Shown here: positions 7,812 through 18,000 of the stretch, in pieces
How positions within the stretch are numbered: the first letter of the stretch is position 1
How the letters are laid out: every line of letters begins with the position of its first letter
Assembly (NCBI GenBank): GCA_017466125.1
Contig: JAFTUS010000181.1
Coordinates: forward strand, 1-37,171
Length of the DNA stretch: 37,171 nt
Reading direction: 5' to 3'
Source of the DNA: Lentisphaeria bacterium
GTDB taxonomy: Bacteria > Verrucomicrobiota > Lentisphaeria > Victivallales > Victivallaceae
Made by a program: the position numbers and the translations under genes
Notes under the pieces: generated by a model
Told to the model about the DNA's origin: nothing
Databases searched by the model: none
What the model saw: only the letters and a program-made list of their open reading frames with translations

Positions 7812-8315
7812 ATGATCGAAATTATAACCGCCGACATTACCAAACTTGAAGTGGATGCTATTGTCAATGCTGCCAACTGTTCGCTTCTGGGCGGCGGGGG
7901 CGTGGATGGAGCGATCCACCGGGCGGCAGGCAGGGAATTGCTTGAAGCCTGCCGTAAGTTCAACGGCTGCGAAACCGGAGAAGCCCGCCTCACGCTCGGA
8001 TTCAAACTTCCGGTCAAGTTTGTCATCCATACGCCCGGACCGGTCTGGCACGGCGGCAAGTGCAACGAAGCCGAACTCTTGAAAAACTGCTACATAAACT
8101 CTCTGGCTCTGGCAAAAGAAAACAACTGCAAAACGGTTGCTTTTCCCTGCATCAGCACCGGAGTTTACCATTTTCCGAAAGAACAGGCAGCGCAAATCGC
8201 CCTCGAAACAGTTTTGAGCAATATTACTGCCCCCATCGAAAAAGTGATTTTCTGCTGCTTCTCCGACTCCGATGCCGAAATCTATCGCAAAATCTACACA
8301 AAGATTACTCAATAA
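7812..8315 (+). CDS. macro-domain protein, probable O-acetyl-ADP-ribose deacetylase
   Basis: A stand-alone macro domain of 167 aa, in the style of YmdB/MacroD, which binds ADP-ribose and removes O-acetyl or protein-linked ADP-ribose. Visible signatures are the opening [19 protein letters not shown] with NAAN at 19-22, the substrate loop [10 protein letters not shown] (27-36), and the second loop [12 protein letters not shown]. The chosen ATG has GGAG 6 nt upstream; an earlier in-frame ATG at 7785 would add nine residues without such a site. No ADP-ribosyltransferase is seen next to it, so a DarTG-type toxin-antitoxin role is not supported here. It ends at a hairpin shared with the convergent reductase gene. 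Confidence 0.92.
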   Translation: MIEIITADITKLEVDAIVNAANCSLLGGGGVDGAIHRAAGRELLEACRKFNGCETGEARLTLGFKLPVKFVIHTPGPVWHGGKCNEAELLKNCYINSLALAKENNCKTVAFPCISTGVYHFPKEQAAQIALETVLSNITAPIEKVIFCCFSDSDAEIYRKIYTKITQ

Positions 8316-8373
8316 TTTCTGTTCTCTGCGTAGGTTTTATCACAAAATTGTTCTTGAATTAAATTCCTGTGTA

Positions 8374-8405
8374 AAACTCCAACAGGGTTTCCCTTGCTGG
8401 AGTTT
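8374..8405. terminator. hairpin between convergent genes, likely bidirectional terminator
   Basis: AAACTCCA (8374-8381) pairs with TGGAGTTT (8398-8405), and the inner CAGGG/CCCTTG segment can extend the stem imperfectly. It sits between the macro-domain gene and the convergent gene at 8433. T-runs on either side are short, so efficiency is uncertain. Confidence 0.5.
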
Positions 8406-8432
8406 CTGTTGATTTCACACCCTGAAAATCAG

Positions 8433-9017
8433 TTAAAAAGAGTGATAAATTTTTTTGATTGCTTCTGACAGTATTTTTTCCGGATCATTTCCGAAGATAT
8501 CCAAACCTTCAGCACTGAAAAAAGAGATGTTATCAATGCAAAAAAGAGTAGAAAAAAGCCCTTTGATATAATCAAAACCAAAGTTGTTTTTTCCGATATA
8601 TCCGCCGGCAGTGGTCAGATAAACCACCTTTTTTATATTGGTCAATCCACAAGGTATTCCCTTTTCATTATAGCAGAAAGTCAATTTATTGACACAGAGT
8701 TGCTCCATATAAAGTTTAAGTGAAGCCGGAAAACTCATATCCCAATAGGGCGCGGCAATAACAACTTCATCCGCCAGGGCAAAATTTCTGGCAAGCTCAA
8801 AAGCTGTGCCGGAAAAATCATTATCTGCTATTGCTTTTTCCCGTTCTGCCAGAGATTTACCGGTGAGCGGATGCATAACGATATTTTCCAAATTTACGGT
8901 TGACAACTTGCAAGATTGTGTTTCAAGAGATTTTTTCAAATAAGCTTGTGCCAGACGATCGGTTCTGGAAGTAACATCACGCTTTACACAGGCATTTACA
9001 TAGAGAATATTTTTCAT
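8433..9017 (-). CDS. flavodoxin-fold NAD(P)H-dependent oxidoreductase (azoreductase-like)
   Basis: A 194-aa cytosolic flavoprotein of the NQO/AcpD-like class, expected to bind FMN and reduce quinones, azo compounds or similar acceptors with NAD(P)H. The N-terminal strand and phosphate-binding region are KNILYVNACVKRDVTSRTDRLA, the AAPYWDMSFPASLKLYMEQL segment (about residues 87-106) is the typical flavin and dimer region, and VVYLTTAGGY follows. I start it at ATG 9017; the open frame extends 43 codons upstream from 9146, but that extension looks non-coding and would run into the transposase remnant's flank. The ribosome site is weak (AAAGG about 13 nt upstream). Confidence 0.85.
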   Translation of the reverse strand: MKNILYVNACVKRDVTSRTDRLAQAYLKKSLETQSCKLSTVNLENIVMHPLTGKSLAEREKAIADNDFSGTAFELARNFALADEVVIAAPYWDMSFPASLKLYMEQLCVNKLTFCYNEKGIPCGLTNIKKVVYLTTAGGYIGKNNFGFDYIKGLFSTLFCIDNISFFSAEGLDIFGNDPEKILSEAIKKIYHSF

Positions 9018-9157
9018 TTCAAATTTTTGCCTTTCTTCATTCTTGATAGTTTCTGTAATAATATAATTACTTTTCTGAAAAATACAAATGCAGGAGCTGA
9101 TTGCCGTTCCTTGAGTCGAGTAAGAGGTCAGGGGAATTCTGACCATTTGCTTTAAGA

Positions 9158-9670
9158 GTGTCGTATGAAAGAGAAAAAGAAAAAATCATTTTTATTATTG
9201 CAGGAAAGGAGTTGAAACGGTATCGCAATTTCTCAAACAGGAAATATTTTCAAAAAATTTCCGAGCAGGAAAAGAGTGATATTGAGGAGCGAATGGAGAA
9301 AGTTGAACTTGCCATAGATAAATTGATCGGATACTTTGATGGTTGCGGTTATACTACTGCAGCAACCTATATCCGGCGAGCAAAAATCGGAATGTTCGGC
9401 TATATCAGAAGATGGCTCAAATGGGGATTGATTTCACCAAGGGCATCTTCAATGGTTGAACGGGTTATGAGAGAACTCGGCAGGCGGTTAAAGAAAACCG
9501 CCTACGGCTGGAGTGATAAAGGAGCGACAAAAATCGCAAGAATAATATTAAAACGGTTTACAAATGCCAAAGCGTGGGAGGACTATTGGCAAAACAAAAT
9601 GAATTGTGTAGGCAATGTTGTTATCAACATTGGTAATTATAAATGTTTTTCACAAAATTCAGGACAATAA
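9158..9670 (+). pseudogene. transposase C-terminal remnant (ISLre2/UPF0236-like)
   Basis: An open frame of 170 codons with a GTG start that is probably not natural. The segment YIRRWLKWGLISPRASSMVE followed by RVMRELGRRLKKTAYGWSDKG and KIARIILKRF resembles the C-terminal part of ISLre2-type (UPF0236) transposases, where an 'SN/ERVMRE-GRRLKK-WSD-GA-KIARI' pattern is characteristic. Those proteins are much longer, so the N-terminal two-thirds with most of the catalytic domain is missing. I see no terminal inverted repeats at its borders. It is most simply a decayed insertion sequence; function is unlikely. Confidence 0.7.
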
Positions 9671-9711
9671 CAAAAAAAATAGATTATAGAGAAAAATACT
9701 TTTATTCAATA

Positions 9712-9759
9712 GTTTCGGAACATTATCTCCTTGACAATATTCAGAATAACAAGTACATT
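9712..9759 (+). promoter_or_regulatory. promoter and GGAACA-type box upstream of AraC gene 9794
   Basis: TTGACA (9731-9736), a 17-bp spacer and TACATT (9754-9759) form a reasonable promoter. Just upstream, 9712-9726 (GTTTCGGAACATTAT) matches 14 of 15 bases with 7673-7687, part of the repeat cluster before the macro-domain gene. The box could be bound by the AraC protein encoded here; that is inference. Confidence 0.5.
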
Positions 9760-9793
9760 AGGTAGGAGAATAGAAAAATAGAGGTTTGATTGT

Positions 9794-10582
9794 ATGTATA
9801 TCAATGAATTTGGAAATTTGCTCAAAATTTATTATTGCCGCTATTTGCCGAACATCTATCCGTGGGAACAAAAAAATGTAATAACTCCTTATTGGCATTT
9901 TTATTGGAATGCAACGCCAGGAGCAGCATTGTTGAGCAATGGAACCCGGATTGAATTGGATCCATCCCGTTTTTATCTTATCCCCGGCTATCATTGTTTT
10001 TCCACAACCACAAGCGTTCCTTTTACCCAGTTCTATATTCACTTTCAGCTGTTGCTGGTGAAAAGTAATCACGACTATGGTGTATTTTCTTTTCCTGCGG
10101 GAAAACATGAATTGGATCTTATCCGGCAATTCGGCGAAACAGTAGAAAATAAAATTCCGGTTCGTCAATATCGGCTGCTTACAGCCCTTGCTGTATTGGC
10201 TCCAATGTTACTGCAACTCCCGGAAGATATTTGGCAACCGAAAGAAGAAGGCGATGCCCGTATATTAAAAATTGTGGACTGGATGTCTCACCACAGTGAT
10301 ATCCCCTGCTCAAATTTGGAGTTGGCTAAAAGAGCGGGTATATCCCGAGATCGTTTTTGCCGTTTGTTTGAACAGCAAACCGGTGAACCGCCTCAGACTT
10401 ACAACCGCCGGAAACGAATTGAAAAAGCTTGTGAATTGTTGAGCTTTTCCGATTGTACATTGGCTGAAATCGCAGAAACGACCGGTTTTGCCGATCGCTA
10501 CCATTTCAGTCGGGTTTTCTCTAAAATACTGAAAGTGCCTCCAGCCACATTCAGAAAGCGGGCCAGAGGCAATAATAAATAA
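9794..10582 (+). CDS. AraC-family transcriptional regulator
   Basis: A 262-aa regulator with an N-terminal cupin-like sensing domain (about residues 1-150, including GTRIELDPSRFYLIPG and FTQFYIHFQ) and a C-terminal double helix-turn-helix (NLELAKRAGISRDRFCRLFE and TLAEIAETTGFADRYHFSRVF). AGAGG precedes the ATG. It converges on the end of the rhamnosidase operon (35 bp gap), which suggests it may control those genes from a promoter elsewhere, perhaps at 21083-21111. The neighbourhood fits a sugar-responsive activator, but the ligand cannot be read from sequence. Confidence 0.93.
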   Translation: MYINEFGNLLKIYYCRYLPNIYPWEQKNVITPYWHFYWNATPGAALLSNGTRIELDPSRFYLIPGYHCFSTTTSVPFTQFYIHFQLLLVKSNHDYGVFSFPAGKHELDLIRQFGETVENKIPVRQYRLLTALAVLAPMLLQLPEDIWQPKEEGDARILKIVDWMSHHSDIPCSNLELAKRAGISRDRFCRLFEQQTGEPPQTYNRRKRIEKACELLSFSDCTLAEIAETTGFADRYHFSRVFSKILKVPPATFRKRARGNNK

Positions 10583-10617
10583 TTGTTTTTCTGAAATGTT
10601 AAACCCTTATTGCGGAT

Positions 10618-11391
10618 TTACCATTCAACTGCAGCAAGAAAATCGAAAGAAAGCTTTGCCGATTCAAAAACATCTCTGCCGGGGAATGGCAGATCCTGTT
10701 CTACCACAAAACTTTCCACTCCGGCGTCTTTACAGGCTCTCAAGATGCCTTTCCAATCAAGATTACCGCGGCCGATTTCGCAAAATACCGGTTGCTTGTC
10801 AAACACTACAAAGTCTTTGAGGTGAATGACCGGAATCCGTCCTTTCAAATTCCGGATCCACATTTCCGGATTCCCGCCGCCGCGGGCGATCCAATGGACA
10901 TCCAGCTCGGCACAGACATACTTGCTTGTATTGCTGTATAATGTTTCCAGAATGGGCTTGCCGCCCTCGAAATGCTCAAATTCAAAATCGTGGTTGTGAT
11001 AACCGATTCTGATGTTGTACGGGGCAAGTTTTTCTGCCTGTCGATTGAAAATATCCGCAAGTTTTTTCATGCCGTCGTGAGAATGAAATTCCTCAGGCGG
11101 ATAGCCGAGTGCCGTAAAGTTGCAGTTCAACGTTTGCAGTTTTTCTACAAGCTCTTCCACATTTTCATTGCCGATCATTCCGATTCCTTCGTGTGTGGCA
11201 CAGCATTTCAGGTTGTGTTTTTCCAACTGTTTGGCAACGGTTCCGGCATCCAGCGGAATTCCGGAAAACTGGATCTTCTGATAACCGATCTCACAAAGTT
11301 TATCCAGAGAACGGTCAAGGTCACTTTCTGTTTGGCAATACTTGCAAACGTTGAACAAAGTCAATGCAATTTCTGATGCAGCAAGTTTCAT
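10618..11391 (-). CDS. sugar phosphate isomerase/epimerase-like TIM barrel protein
   Basis: A 257-aa xylose-isomerase-like TIM barrel (AP endonuclease 2 superfamily). Motifs include ATHEGIGMIG, the metal-site segments YHNHDFEF and AELDVHWIARGG, HLKDF and the terminal VVEQD, where the conserved His, Glu and Asp residues bind the divalent metal. Such enzymes isomerise, epimerise or dehydrate keto-sugars and often accompany Gfo/Idh dehydrogenases, as here. ATG 11391 is chosen; a frame extending 29 codons upstream overlaps the GH78 gene and lacks support. It is the last gene of the six-gene operon, 22 bp after the GH78 gene. Confidence 0.9.
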   Translation of the reverse strand: MKLAASEIALTLFNVCKYCQTESDLDRSLDKLCEIGYQKIQFSGIPLDAGTVAKQLEKHNLKCCATHEGIGMIGNENVEELVEKLQTLNCNFTALGYPPEEFHSHDGMKKLADIFNRQAEKLAPYNIRIGYHNHDFEFEHFEGGKPILETLYSNTSKYVCAELDVHWIARGGGNPEMWIRNLKGRIPVIHLKDFVVFDKQPVFCEIGRGNLDWKGILRACKDAGVESFVVEQDLPFPGRDVFESAKLSFDFLAAVEW

Positions 11392-11413
11392 AATATTTTT
11401 CTCTTTTCTAAAA

Positions 11414-13930
11414 TTAACAATTTTTTTCGCTATAGATAATCTGATGAGTTCCGGCTGAAAACTCCTTTTTTTCTCCATCAGGCAAGATTACCTCTGCAGA
11501 ACAATTCGGAGGAACTGTAAATTTGAAATACACGTTACTGCCATCTCGCCGCCATTCTGAACGAATCATTCCCGGGCGGGCATTGAATGCTGCACGACAG
11601 AAGTCAAGTTCTTTCAGAAAGATCGGTTTGATTTCAAAACGGTCAAATCCGCAACTTCCCGGCATCAATCTGATCCCGGCAACAAAGCGATACAGCCAAC
11701 TGCACGGACAGCCAAGCATCGGGTGGTTGTGGGAATTCATACCGTTACCCTCTTCCAATTCCCAACGTTCCCAGAGGGTTGTTGCTCCGTTGGCAAGCAT
11801 ATATCCCCAACCGGGATAATCTTCGGATACGATCAATTTCCAAACCAATTCTGCATAACCGTAAGTCCCCAGAACTTCCAGCAGATATTTTGTGCCGATA
11901 TTGCCGGTCGTATGTTTGAAATTATTGGCGGCAAAAAGTTCCGCCAGACGGGCAGCAGCGGCAGGCCGTTCTGTTTCCGGGAACAGACCGCAATAAATCG
12001 CGTAAGCGTAACCGGATTGGCTTTCTTCTTTCATTCTGCCCGGGGCAGCGGCAAAAGCATTCAAAAAGTCTTTTTGGATCTTCAGGCAGGTTTCCTGCAT
12101 TGCTTTTTCGTCATCCGTCTTACCCAGAATACCGGCGATCCGGCTCAAAAGCGTTCCGGCATAATACATCAATGCCGTAGAGACGATCTCTCCGGAAACT
12201 GTGTGGTTTCGCGGAGAATCCCAGTTGTTGTTGAATGCAACCGGAGGAACCCAATCGCCGACCCAGCCGCCGGTACGGAAAATGCCGTCCGGGTCACAAT
12301 GGTCGAGCATACACTTCATCCACCTCTGCTGAGCCGGATACAACTCTTCCAGCAAGGCTTTGCGGCCACCGAAAATATAGAGCAAATAGGCGGACTCAAT
12401 GAAACTTGAACAGACCGGGTCAATAGAAAATCCCCAATAAAACGGTGCTGTCATGGGAATTTCTCCGGTTTCAGGATCCTGAGACTCCTTGATGTCCCGC
12501 AGCCATTTTGCCATCAAATTGGCTGTGTCGAAAAGATAGAGTGAACTTTCACATCTTGCCATCATATCATTGAGCCACCCCATCCGTTCCGTTCTCTGCG
12601 GACAGTCCGTTGGGACGGCAAAAAGGTTGCTCTCTTCGGTATGACGGATCATTTCAAAAATGCGGTTGACCAACGGATTGCTGCATTCAAATGTACCACG
12701 CGGAGTACAATTTGACCTCAACACAATCCCGTGCAGGGTATTTTCATCGGGAGGATATGGCAGACCATTCACCTCTACATAACGGAAACCGTGATAGGTG
12801 AAATGCGGCTCGAAGGTCTCCATTTTTCCGGTTCCCGCAGTTTTGTAGACATCGGTTGCATAGTCTTCCAGCAGGTTGTCCTGATTGACATGTCCATCGG
12901 GATAGAGGAATTCGGCAAAACGCAAGGTGATTTCGCAATTTTCAGCAGTTTTGACCTGTAAACGGCACCAACCGGCAAAATTGCGTCCGAAATCGGCAGT
13001 CCAACTGTTGTCGCCAAGAGGGATCCAGCGGACAACAGTTAACTCTTCCTGCGGAGTGATCGGCTCTTCCTCCACGCCACGGGGGATACCTGCCGGACCG
13101 GCTACCCGCATTGGATTGCGGGTTACGCGGCTCCAATCAAATTCAGATGCCGCTTTGCCGTCAAATACTTCTCCTCCGTAAATACTGTGCCGTACGACCG
13201 GAGAAGGACAAACAAGAGGCAGGGAAAAAACATGGGAACGGGTGAGCATTTCCCCTTCCTCTTCCACGCGGTAACGCAATATAGGAGTACCGTACCAGCC
13301 GGATCCAGTATGAAAAATCAGTTCATTTTCGCCCTCTTTGCATATTCCGGTCAAATCAAAGACAAGATAATGAACGCTTTGGTTGAAGTCCGTCTGTGCG
13401 GGTTGCAGAACGGCACTGTTATTCAAATTTTTGCCGTTGAGTTGGACTTCGCTCCACCCCGGTCCGCTGAGGTACAGACGGAGTTTGGCGTCAGGATTTT
13501 TACAGGAAAATTTTGCCTTGAACAGGAGAGCATTGCCGGACCAACCGGGGGGGAAGCCGAGATATTGAGCATCCCAGTCCCGGTTTGTGAGGAGACCGAG
13601 TTCAAAGTGGGCTGTTTCGCTCCAATCTCCGGCGAGGTCTTTTTCGTCCCAGATACGAACCCGCCAGAACGCCCGGGATCTGGATTTCAAAGGAGTACCG
13701 CCAAAACGATGGCAGAAACTGCTGCCGGAGGAGACCTTGCCGGAATCCCACAGCAAATTGTCTGCGGAAAAATCCGGGGTGGCAGCTACTTGGATCTGCC
13801 ATGCACTCTGGCGGTGCGGGATGAATGCATCCGGCATCTGCCATGAAAATTCCGGTCTTTCCTGATTAATACCGAGCGGATTGGTCAGATTTTCAGTTCT
13901 CAAACCGATCGGAGCAATATTGGCTATCAT
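11414..13930 (-). CDS. alpha-L-rhamnosidase, GH78 family
   Basis: An 838-aa inverting glycosidase that removes terminal alpha-L-rhamnose from glycans or glycosides. The N-terminal region has two beta-sandwich modules, including the rhamnosidase N-domain (residues about 125-240, LYLSGPGWSEVQLNGK). The (alpha/alpha)6 barrel follows with the family motif TDCPQRTERMGWLND (about 440-453) carrying the acidic active-site residues, and SHNHPMLGCPCSWLYRFVAGI near the end, then a C-terminal beta domain. No signal peptide is visible, so it probably acts in the cytoplasm or needs another route. It is 16 bp downstream of the Gfo/Idh gene and 22 bp upstream of the TIM-barrel gene, a plausible hydrolysis-then-isomerisation/oxidation route. 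Confidence 0.95.
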   Translation of the reverse strand: MIANIAPIGLRTENLTNPLGINQERPEFSWQMPDAFIPHRQSAWQIQVAATPDFSADNLLWDSGKVSSGSSFCHRFGGTPLKSRSRAFWRVRIWDEKDLAGDWSETAHFELGLLTNRDWDAQYLGFPPGWSGNALLFKAKFSCKNPDAKLRLYLSGPGWSEVQLNGKNLNNSAVLQPAQTDFNQSVHYLVFDLTGICKEGENELIFHTGSGWYGTPILRYRVEEEGEMLTRSHVFSLPLVCPSPVVRHSIYGGEVFDGKAASEFDWSRVTRNPMRVAGPAGIPRGVEEEPITPQEELTVVRWIPLGDNSWTADFGRNFAGWCRLQVKTAENCEITLRFAEFLYPDGHVNQDNLLEDYATDVYKTAGTGKMETFEPHFTYHGFRYVEVNGLPYPPDENTLHGIVLRSNCTPRGTFECSNPLVNRIFEMIRHTEESNLFAVPTDCPQRTERMGWLNDMMARCESSLYLFDTANLMAKWLRDIKESQDPETGEIPMTAPFYWGFSIDPVCSSFIESAYLLYIFGGRKALLEELYPAQQRWMKCMLDHCDPDGIFRTGGWVGDWVPPVAFNNNWDSPRNHTVSGEIVSTALMYYAGTLLSRIAGILGKTDDEKAMQETCLKIQKDFLNAFAAAPGRMKEESQSGYAYAIYCGLFPETERPAAAARLAELFAANNFKHTTGNIGTKYLLEVLGTYGYAELVWKLIVSEDYPGWGYMLANGATTLWERWELEEGNGMNSHNHPMLGCPCSWLYRFVAGIRLMPGSCGFDRFEIKPIFLKELDFCRAAFNARPGMIRSEWRRDGSNVYFKFTVPPNCSAEVILPDGEKKEFSAGTHQIIYSEKNC

Positions 13931-13946
13931 AATTTAACGACTTTCT

Positions 13947-15017
13947 TTATTTTTTTGCCGCGAGGAACTGCGGGTTCTGCTGTTTGACGATACTGGTGAT
14001 CCGGACAACTTCATAAGCCTGACTGCTCTTGACCGGGAACGGTACATTTTCGCGGATAGCGAGATACAAGTGATGATAGATCTGATCCGGGAACCAGCCG
14101 CATTCGGGTTCTGTCATAATCGTCTTCCGTACCCAACGCGGTTTGATTCCTGTGAAACTGCCGCCGCGGGGAGGTGTGTCAGGAGATGAGGAAATTTCCG
14201 GGATGACATAATCCGGGTGGATATATTTCAATTTTATATCCTGTTCATCTTCGCTGATGATGGAACCTTTTGTACCGTAAATAACATAATTGGGAGATGA
14301 CAGAGCCACGCCGCCGGAAATTTCAATATCTGCCACCCGGCCATTTTCCGCACGGAGCAGGATTTTCAAATGATCTTCGGCATCGCCACGGGCGGCGATA
14401 CACTTCAAATCACTCCATACGCTTTCGACCGGAGCATCCAGAAACTGCAATGCCTGATCAATCAGGTGCGGTCCCCAGTTGTTGAGTTGGCCCCCGCCGC
14501 AGGATATCAAAGTCTGCCAGTCGGCCCGAAAATCGAAATTATGGCGGCACAGTTTAACCTGATATAACTCTCCGATCAGACCGGATTGGATGATTTCACG
14601 GATGTGGTTGAAGCAGGACTCAAATCTCCGGTTGTGCCTGAAAAACAGCTTTCCGGGATGTTTCTCCTCTGCGGCCTTGATTGCCATGGCATCTTCCATT
14701 GATAATGCCACAGGTTTTTCATTAAAGACATATTTGCCTTTTTCCAGGGCACGAATGGTGCACTCTTTGTGCAGCAAACTGGGGACGGCGACGGAAACGA
14801 GTTCGATTTCCGGATCATTCAAAAATTCTTCGCTATCCTGATAAATTTTCACATTCGGATACATCTTTTGGAATTCTTCCAGACGATTCGGAAGAATATC
14901 ACAAACAGCAGTAAGTTCAAATTCATCGGGGAACAACTTCAATTCATTATCAATGTGCATTCCCCAACCGGCACGGCCGATACCCCAAATTCCGATTTTT
15001 ATACTTTTTTTTGCCAT
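13947..15017 (-). CDS. Gfo/Idh/MocA-family oxidoreductase
   Basis: A 356-aa NAD(P)-dependent sugar dehydrogenase-type protein. It has the N-terminal Rossmann motif GIWGIGRAGWG (residues 9-19), acidic D40 at the end of beta-2 (AVCD), the intact EKP motif at 100-102 and, in the second domain, CGGGQLNNWGPHLIDQAL carrying the catalytic His/Asp. In contrast to the copy at 6452, every usual catalytic element is present. Spacing of 17 bp and 16 bp to its neighbours places it in the six-gene operon with GH78 and the TIM barrel, so a role in oxidising a liberated sugar is likely. The substrate is not determined by sequence. Confidence 0.93.
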   Translation of the reverse strand: MAKKSIKIGIWGIGRAGWGMHIDNELKLFPDEFELTAVCDILPNRLEEFQKMYPNVKIYQDSEEFLNDPEIELVSVAVPSLLHKECTIRALEKGKYVFNEKPVALSMEDAMAIKAAEEKHPGKLFFRHNRRFESCFNHIREIIQSGLIGELYQVKLCRHNFDFRADWQTLISCGGGQLNNWGPHLIDQALQFLDAPVESVWSDLKCIAARGDAEDHLKILLRAENGRVADIEISGGVALSSPNYVIYGTKGSIISEDEQDIKLKYIHPDYVIPEISSSPDTPPRGGSFTGIKPRWVRKTIMTEPECGWFPDQIYHHLYLAIRENVPFPVKSSQAYEVVRITSIVKQQNPQFLAAKK

Positions 15018-15034
15018 AAGAATATTACTCCATA

Positions 15035-18000
15035 TTATTGTTCTGCAGAAAATTGAATGGAAACATCATGTTTGCCGGGTGTTGACGGCAAATGGATGGA
15101 ACCATCAGAATTCTGAATAAATCCGGGTGTCCGGCAACGCAATGGAGAAGTGATGATCAGTTCTCCATTGTCATGTGCGGTATAACGGATTTTAAATGTG
15201 TTTTGAGCTGGATTGAAAACCGCAGTTTCAACTGTAAGGTCTTTTGCTGATTTGATCGTGACTTTTCCCATGAGCCGATGAATGGAGTAAGTCAGGTAAC
15301 TGCCGGAACACATACCGCCCCAATCTTTGCAAAGTCTTCCATCCAGATAGGAATTTTTGGAAATGCTTTGCAGGCGTTCCAGCAGTTGTTTGTCGCTCTG
15401 AGTACCATGCAGGGCAAGCGTGGCGGCGAGGGTATAATCCATTTTGTTCTGCGGGAATGCCAATACCTGCGGCAGATACAATTGGTTCAAGCGCTCAACC
15501 GCATATTTGCTGTACAAAGCGACCAGATCTTCCGGAATTCCCTGTGACAGATCGTACAGATCCAAGCCTCTTACCGGAGTGCCTTTGATATGGAATTTCA
15601 GTTCGGCTTCTCCGAAACCGACAGCGGCAAGCCCATTTGCAGGCAGGAGGCCATGCTTTTGAGCATATTCTTGCAAAAAGAGTCTGCTCAATGTCGGAAC
15701 CATTCGTCGGGCAGCACGATAAAGAGCTTGATCGTGCATGATGCGGTCCCCGGCGATTTCGGCGATCCGTGCGAGTTTCATCATGCTTGCATATTCGCAA
15801 TTGAGCATATCAATACTCCAGGAGCCGCCGAATTCGACGCATCCGCTGGCAAGGATACAGTAATCATCCTGAGTCAGCAGATAACTGGCGATTTCTCTTG
15901 AAATGGTATTGTAATTTGCCCGGATCAGATCTTTCTGACCGAAACGGTCTGCCAGATGTTGCAGGCAGGTAAGGAACATACAGACTGTCTCATTGGAGTC
16001 TCCGTAAACGACCTTGCTGCCTGTGCCCGGTACGAAATTTGTGGCCATTTCCCGCGGACTGTTCATGTAGATCGTATAATTGATCTTGCTGTACGGTTCT
16101 TCCCGGTAACGGAGTGCAAGCTTATATTGAAATTGCTCCAATGGCAGCAGAAGCCTGTCTGTCAACCTCTGAAACAGTTTGATTTTATTTTCGGGAGAAT
16201 AGATCCACGGGTTTTCGGTGCAAACTGGCAACCCCATAAGGAAGCCGTGCATATTGAGGTTGACCATCCATGGATTGACTTTTCCGCCGGGCCAAACGCA
16301 ATTCCATTCCTCTGCCCGGATTCCTCCGCCTGCGGAGAAGCGAACGCCGGATTGAAAATGCCTATTGGCAAGTTCTTCAAAAAATTCCATTCCCTTAGAA
16401 TGCGGCCGCATGGAAAAATCGGGTTCAGGCAGCGGCAGACGCCAATAGACCGTATTACTGGAATTACGGTCGGCAAAATAGCCGAATACCGTTGGAAGAT
16501 CCCGTGCTTCTACCTCTGACGCTTCAAACAGAATTCCTTTCATCAGCATTGCAAGCGGCGGAACCGGAGCATAAGGTGATGCAGAAATATTCCATGTATT
16601 GGGCGTTTTGATATAGGAGTAGCGGTTGCGGATCTCCACTTTTTTATTTTTCCGGTCAATGCGGAAACTTTCTGTGCAGGAGTCCGGAAACAGAAATGCT
16701 CTTGTACTCCACAAGTCGATTCGTTTTGCCACATTTTCCGGGATAGCGTTGTTCCAGCGGGAGGTATCTGCCGCTGCTGCTCCGCAAATCCAAACGGGCA
16801 TCAGCATACCGATAGAGTCTTTCCCCGCAGAGATCGAGAGGCCGCTGATCCGGCTGCCGTTGCTGACGGCTGAAATTTTCTTCATGGGCTTTTCGAAGAC
16901 CAGCAACAGGGGAGAACCGGATTTTCTGCCGTTGAAAAGTAAGAGGTAAGGAGAATCTGTCAACTTCGGTAATTGCGGATTTTTCTGTAAATCAACAATT
17001 TTGATACTGCCATTCTGCCGGAATGCGGCAAAACGTGCAGTGTTGTGCAAAGACATTAAAATGGTCTTTCGGTCAAATTGCCAGCGGACGCCGGGGAAAG
17101 CGAGCGAAGTATCAAATCTGCCGAAGTTTTTCCCGTTGATGACGATTTTTCCGCCTTTGCCCAGATAGTTGATGCGATCAACTTTAACTTGGATATCATT
17201 TCCGGGCGAAACGGAGGTTATTTCCGGGCAACTGCCGAAACCGCCGTTGCCCCGCAAGTTTCTGACGATGACTTTGATCTGATTGTCACCGCCGAAACGG
17301 ATCAGTTTTTCCGGGATCAAGTGGCGGTGCGGCCGCATCCAGTATTCCTCATCATTCTGAGTGACTTCACCGATCATAGTCCCGTTAAAAAAGACCTGAG
17401 CAGTATCGTCAATGCCTTTTTCGGCAACAAAAGCAAGCGGAGTTCCTTTCCAATTTGCCGGAATTTTTATCGAGGTTGTCAATGTGGATTTGCCAATATA
17501 ACTCCATTTCAAATTCCACGGAATTTTTTTGCCGGATAACTGCCATTCGCCCAGCAGGAGCCGCCGCCGCAGATCCGGAGCAAACTCATATTCGGAAGTG
17601 CCGTTGGAGACATTGAGTTTATTGCTGATATTTTCGCAGAGAAGACCATCGCCCAATTCCCAGCCGAAACGGCCGAAGTTATTGCAGGATGCTCCCGGGT
17701 AAAAACCTTCGCTGTCCGATTTGACGACGGGGAGCTGCTGTGCCGGAAAATCTTTTTTTGCCAAAATTCCGAGTAAACGCAGAAACCAACCGTCGCGTGC
17801 TGCACTTGATGACTTTAATACATCGCTGCCGAACCCCAGAGCCGAAACGATGATGTGCCGCGATTTTTCTTTGATTTCAATGACTGCGGGGGTGTTGTCT
17901 TCAAAAAGCAGCAACGGGACAGCGTTAAAATTTTTCAGCTGATAATAGACTCCGAAAGAAACATCGTTCAGCACGGCATTTCTGTTTGCCGGATGCTCTT

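Noticed and set aside
7812..8315. Macro-domain gene as half of a DarTG toxin-antitoxin
   Set aside because: No ADP-ribosyltransferase partner adjoins it, and the sequence resembles the stand-alone deacetylase type.
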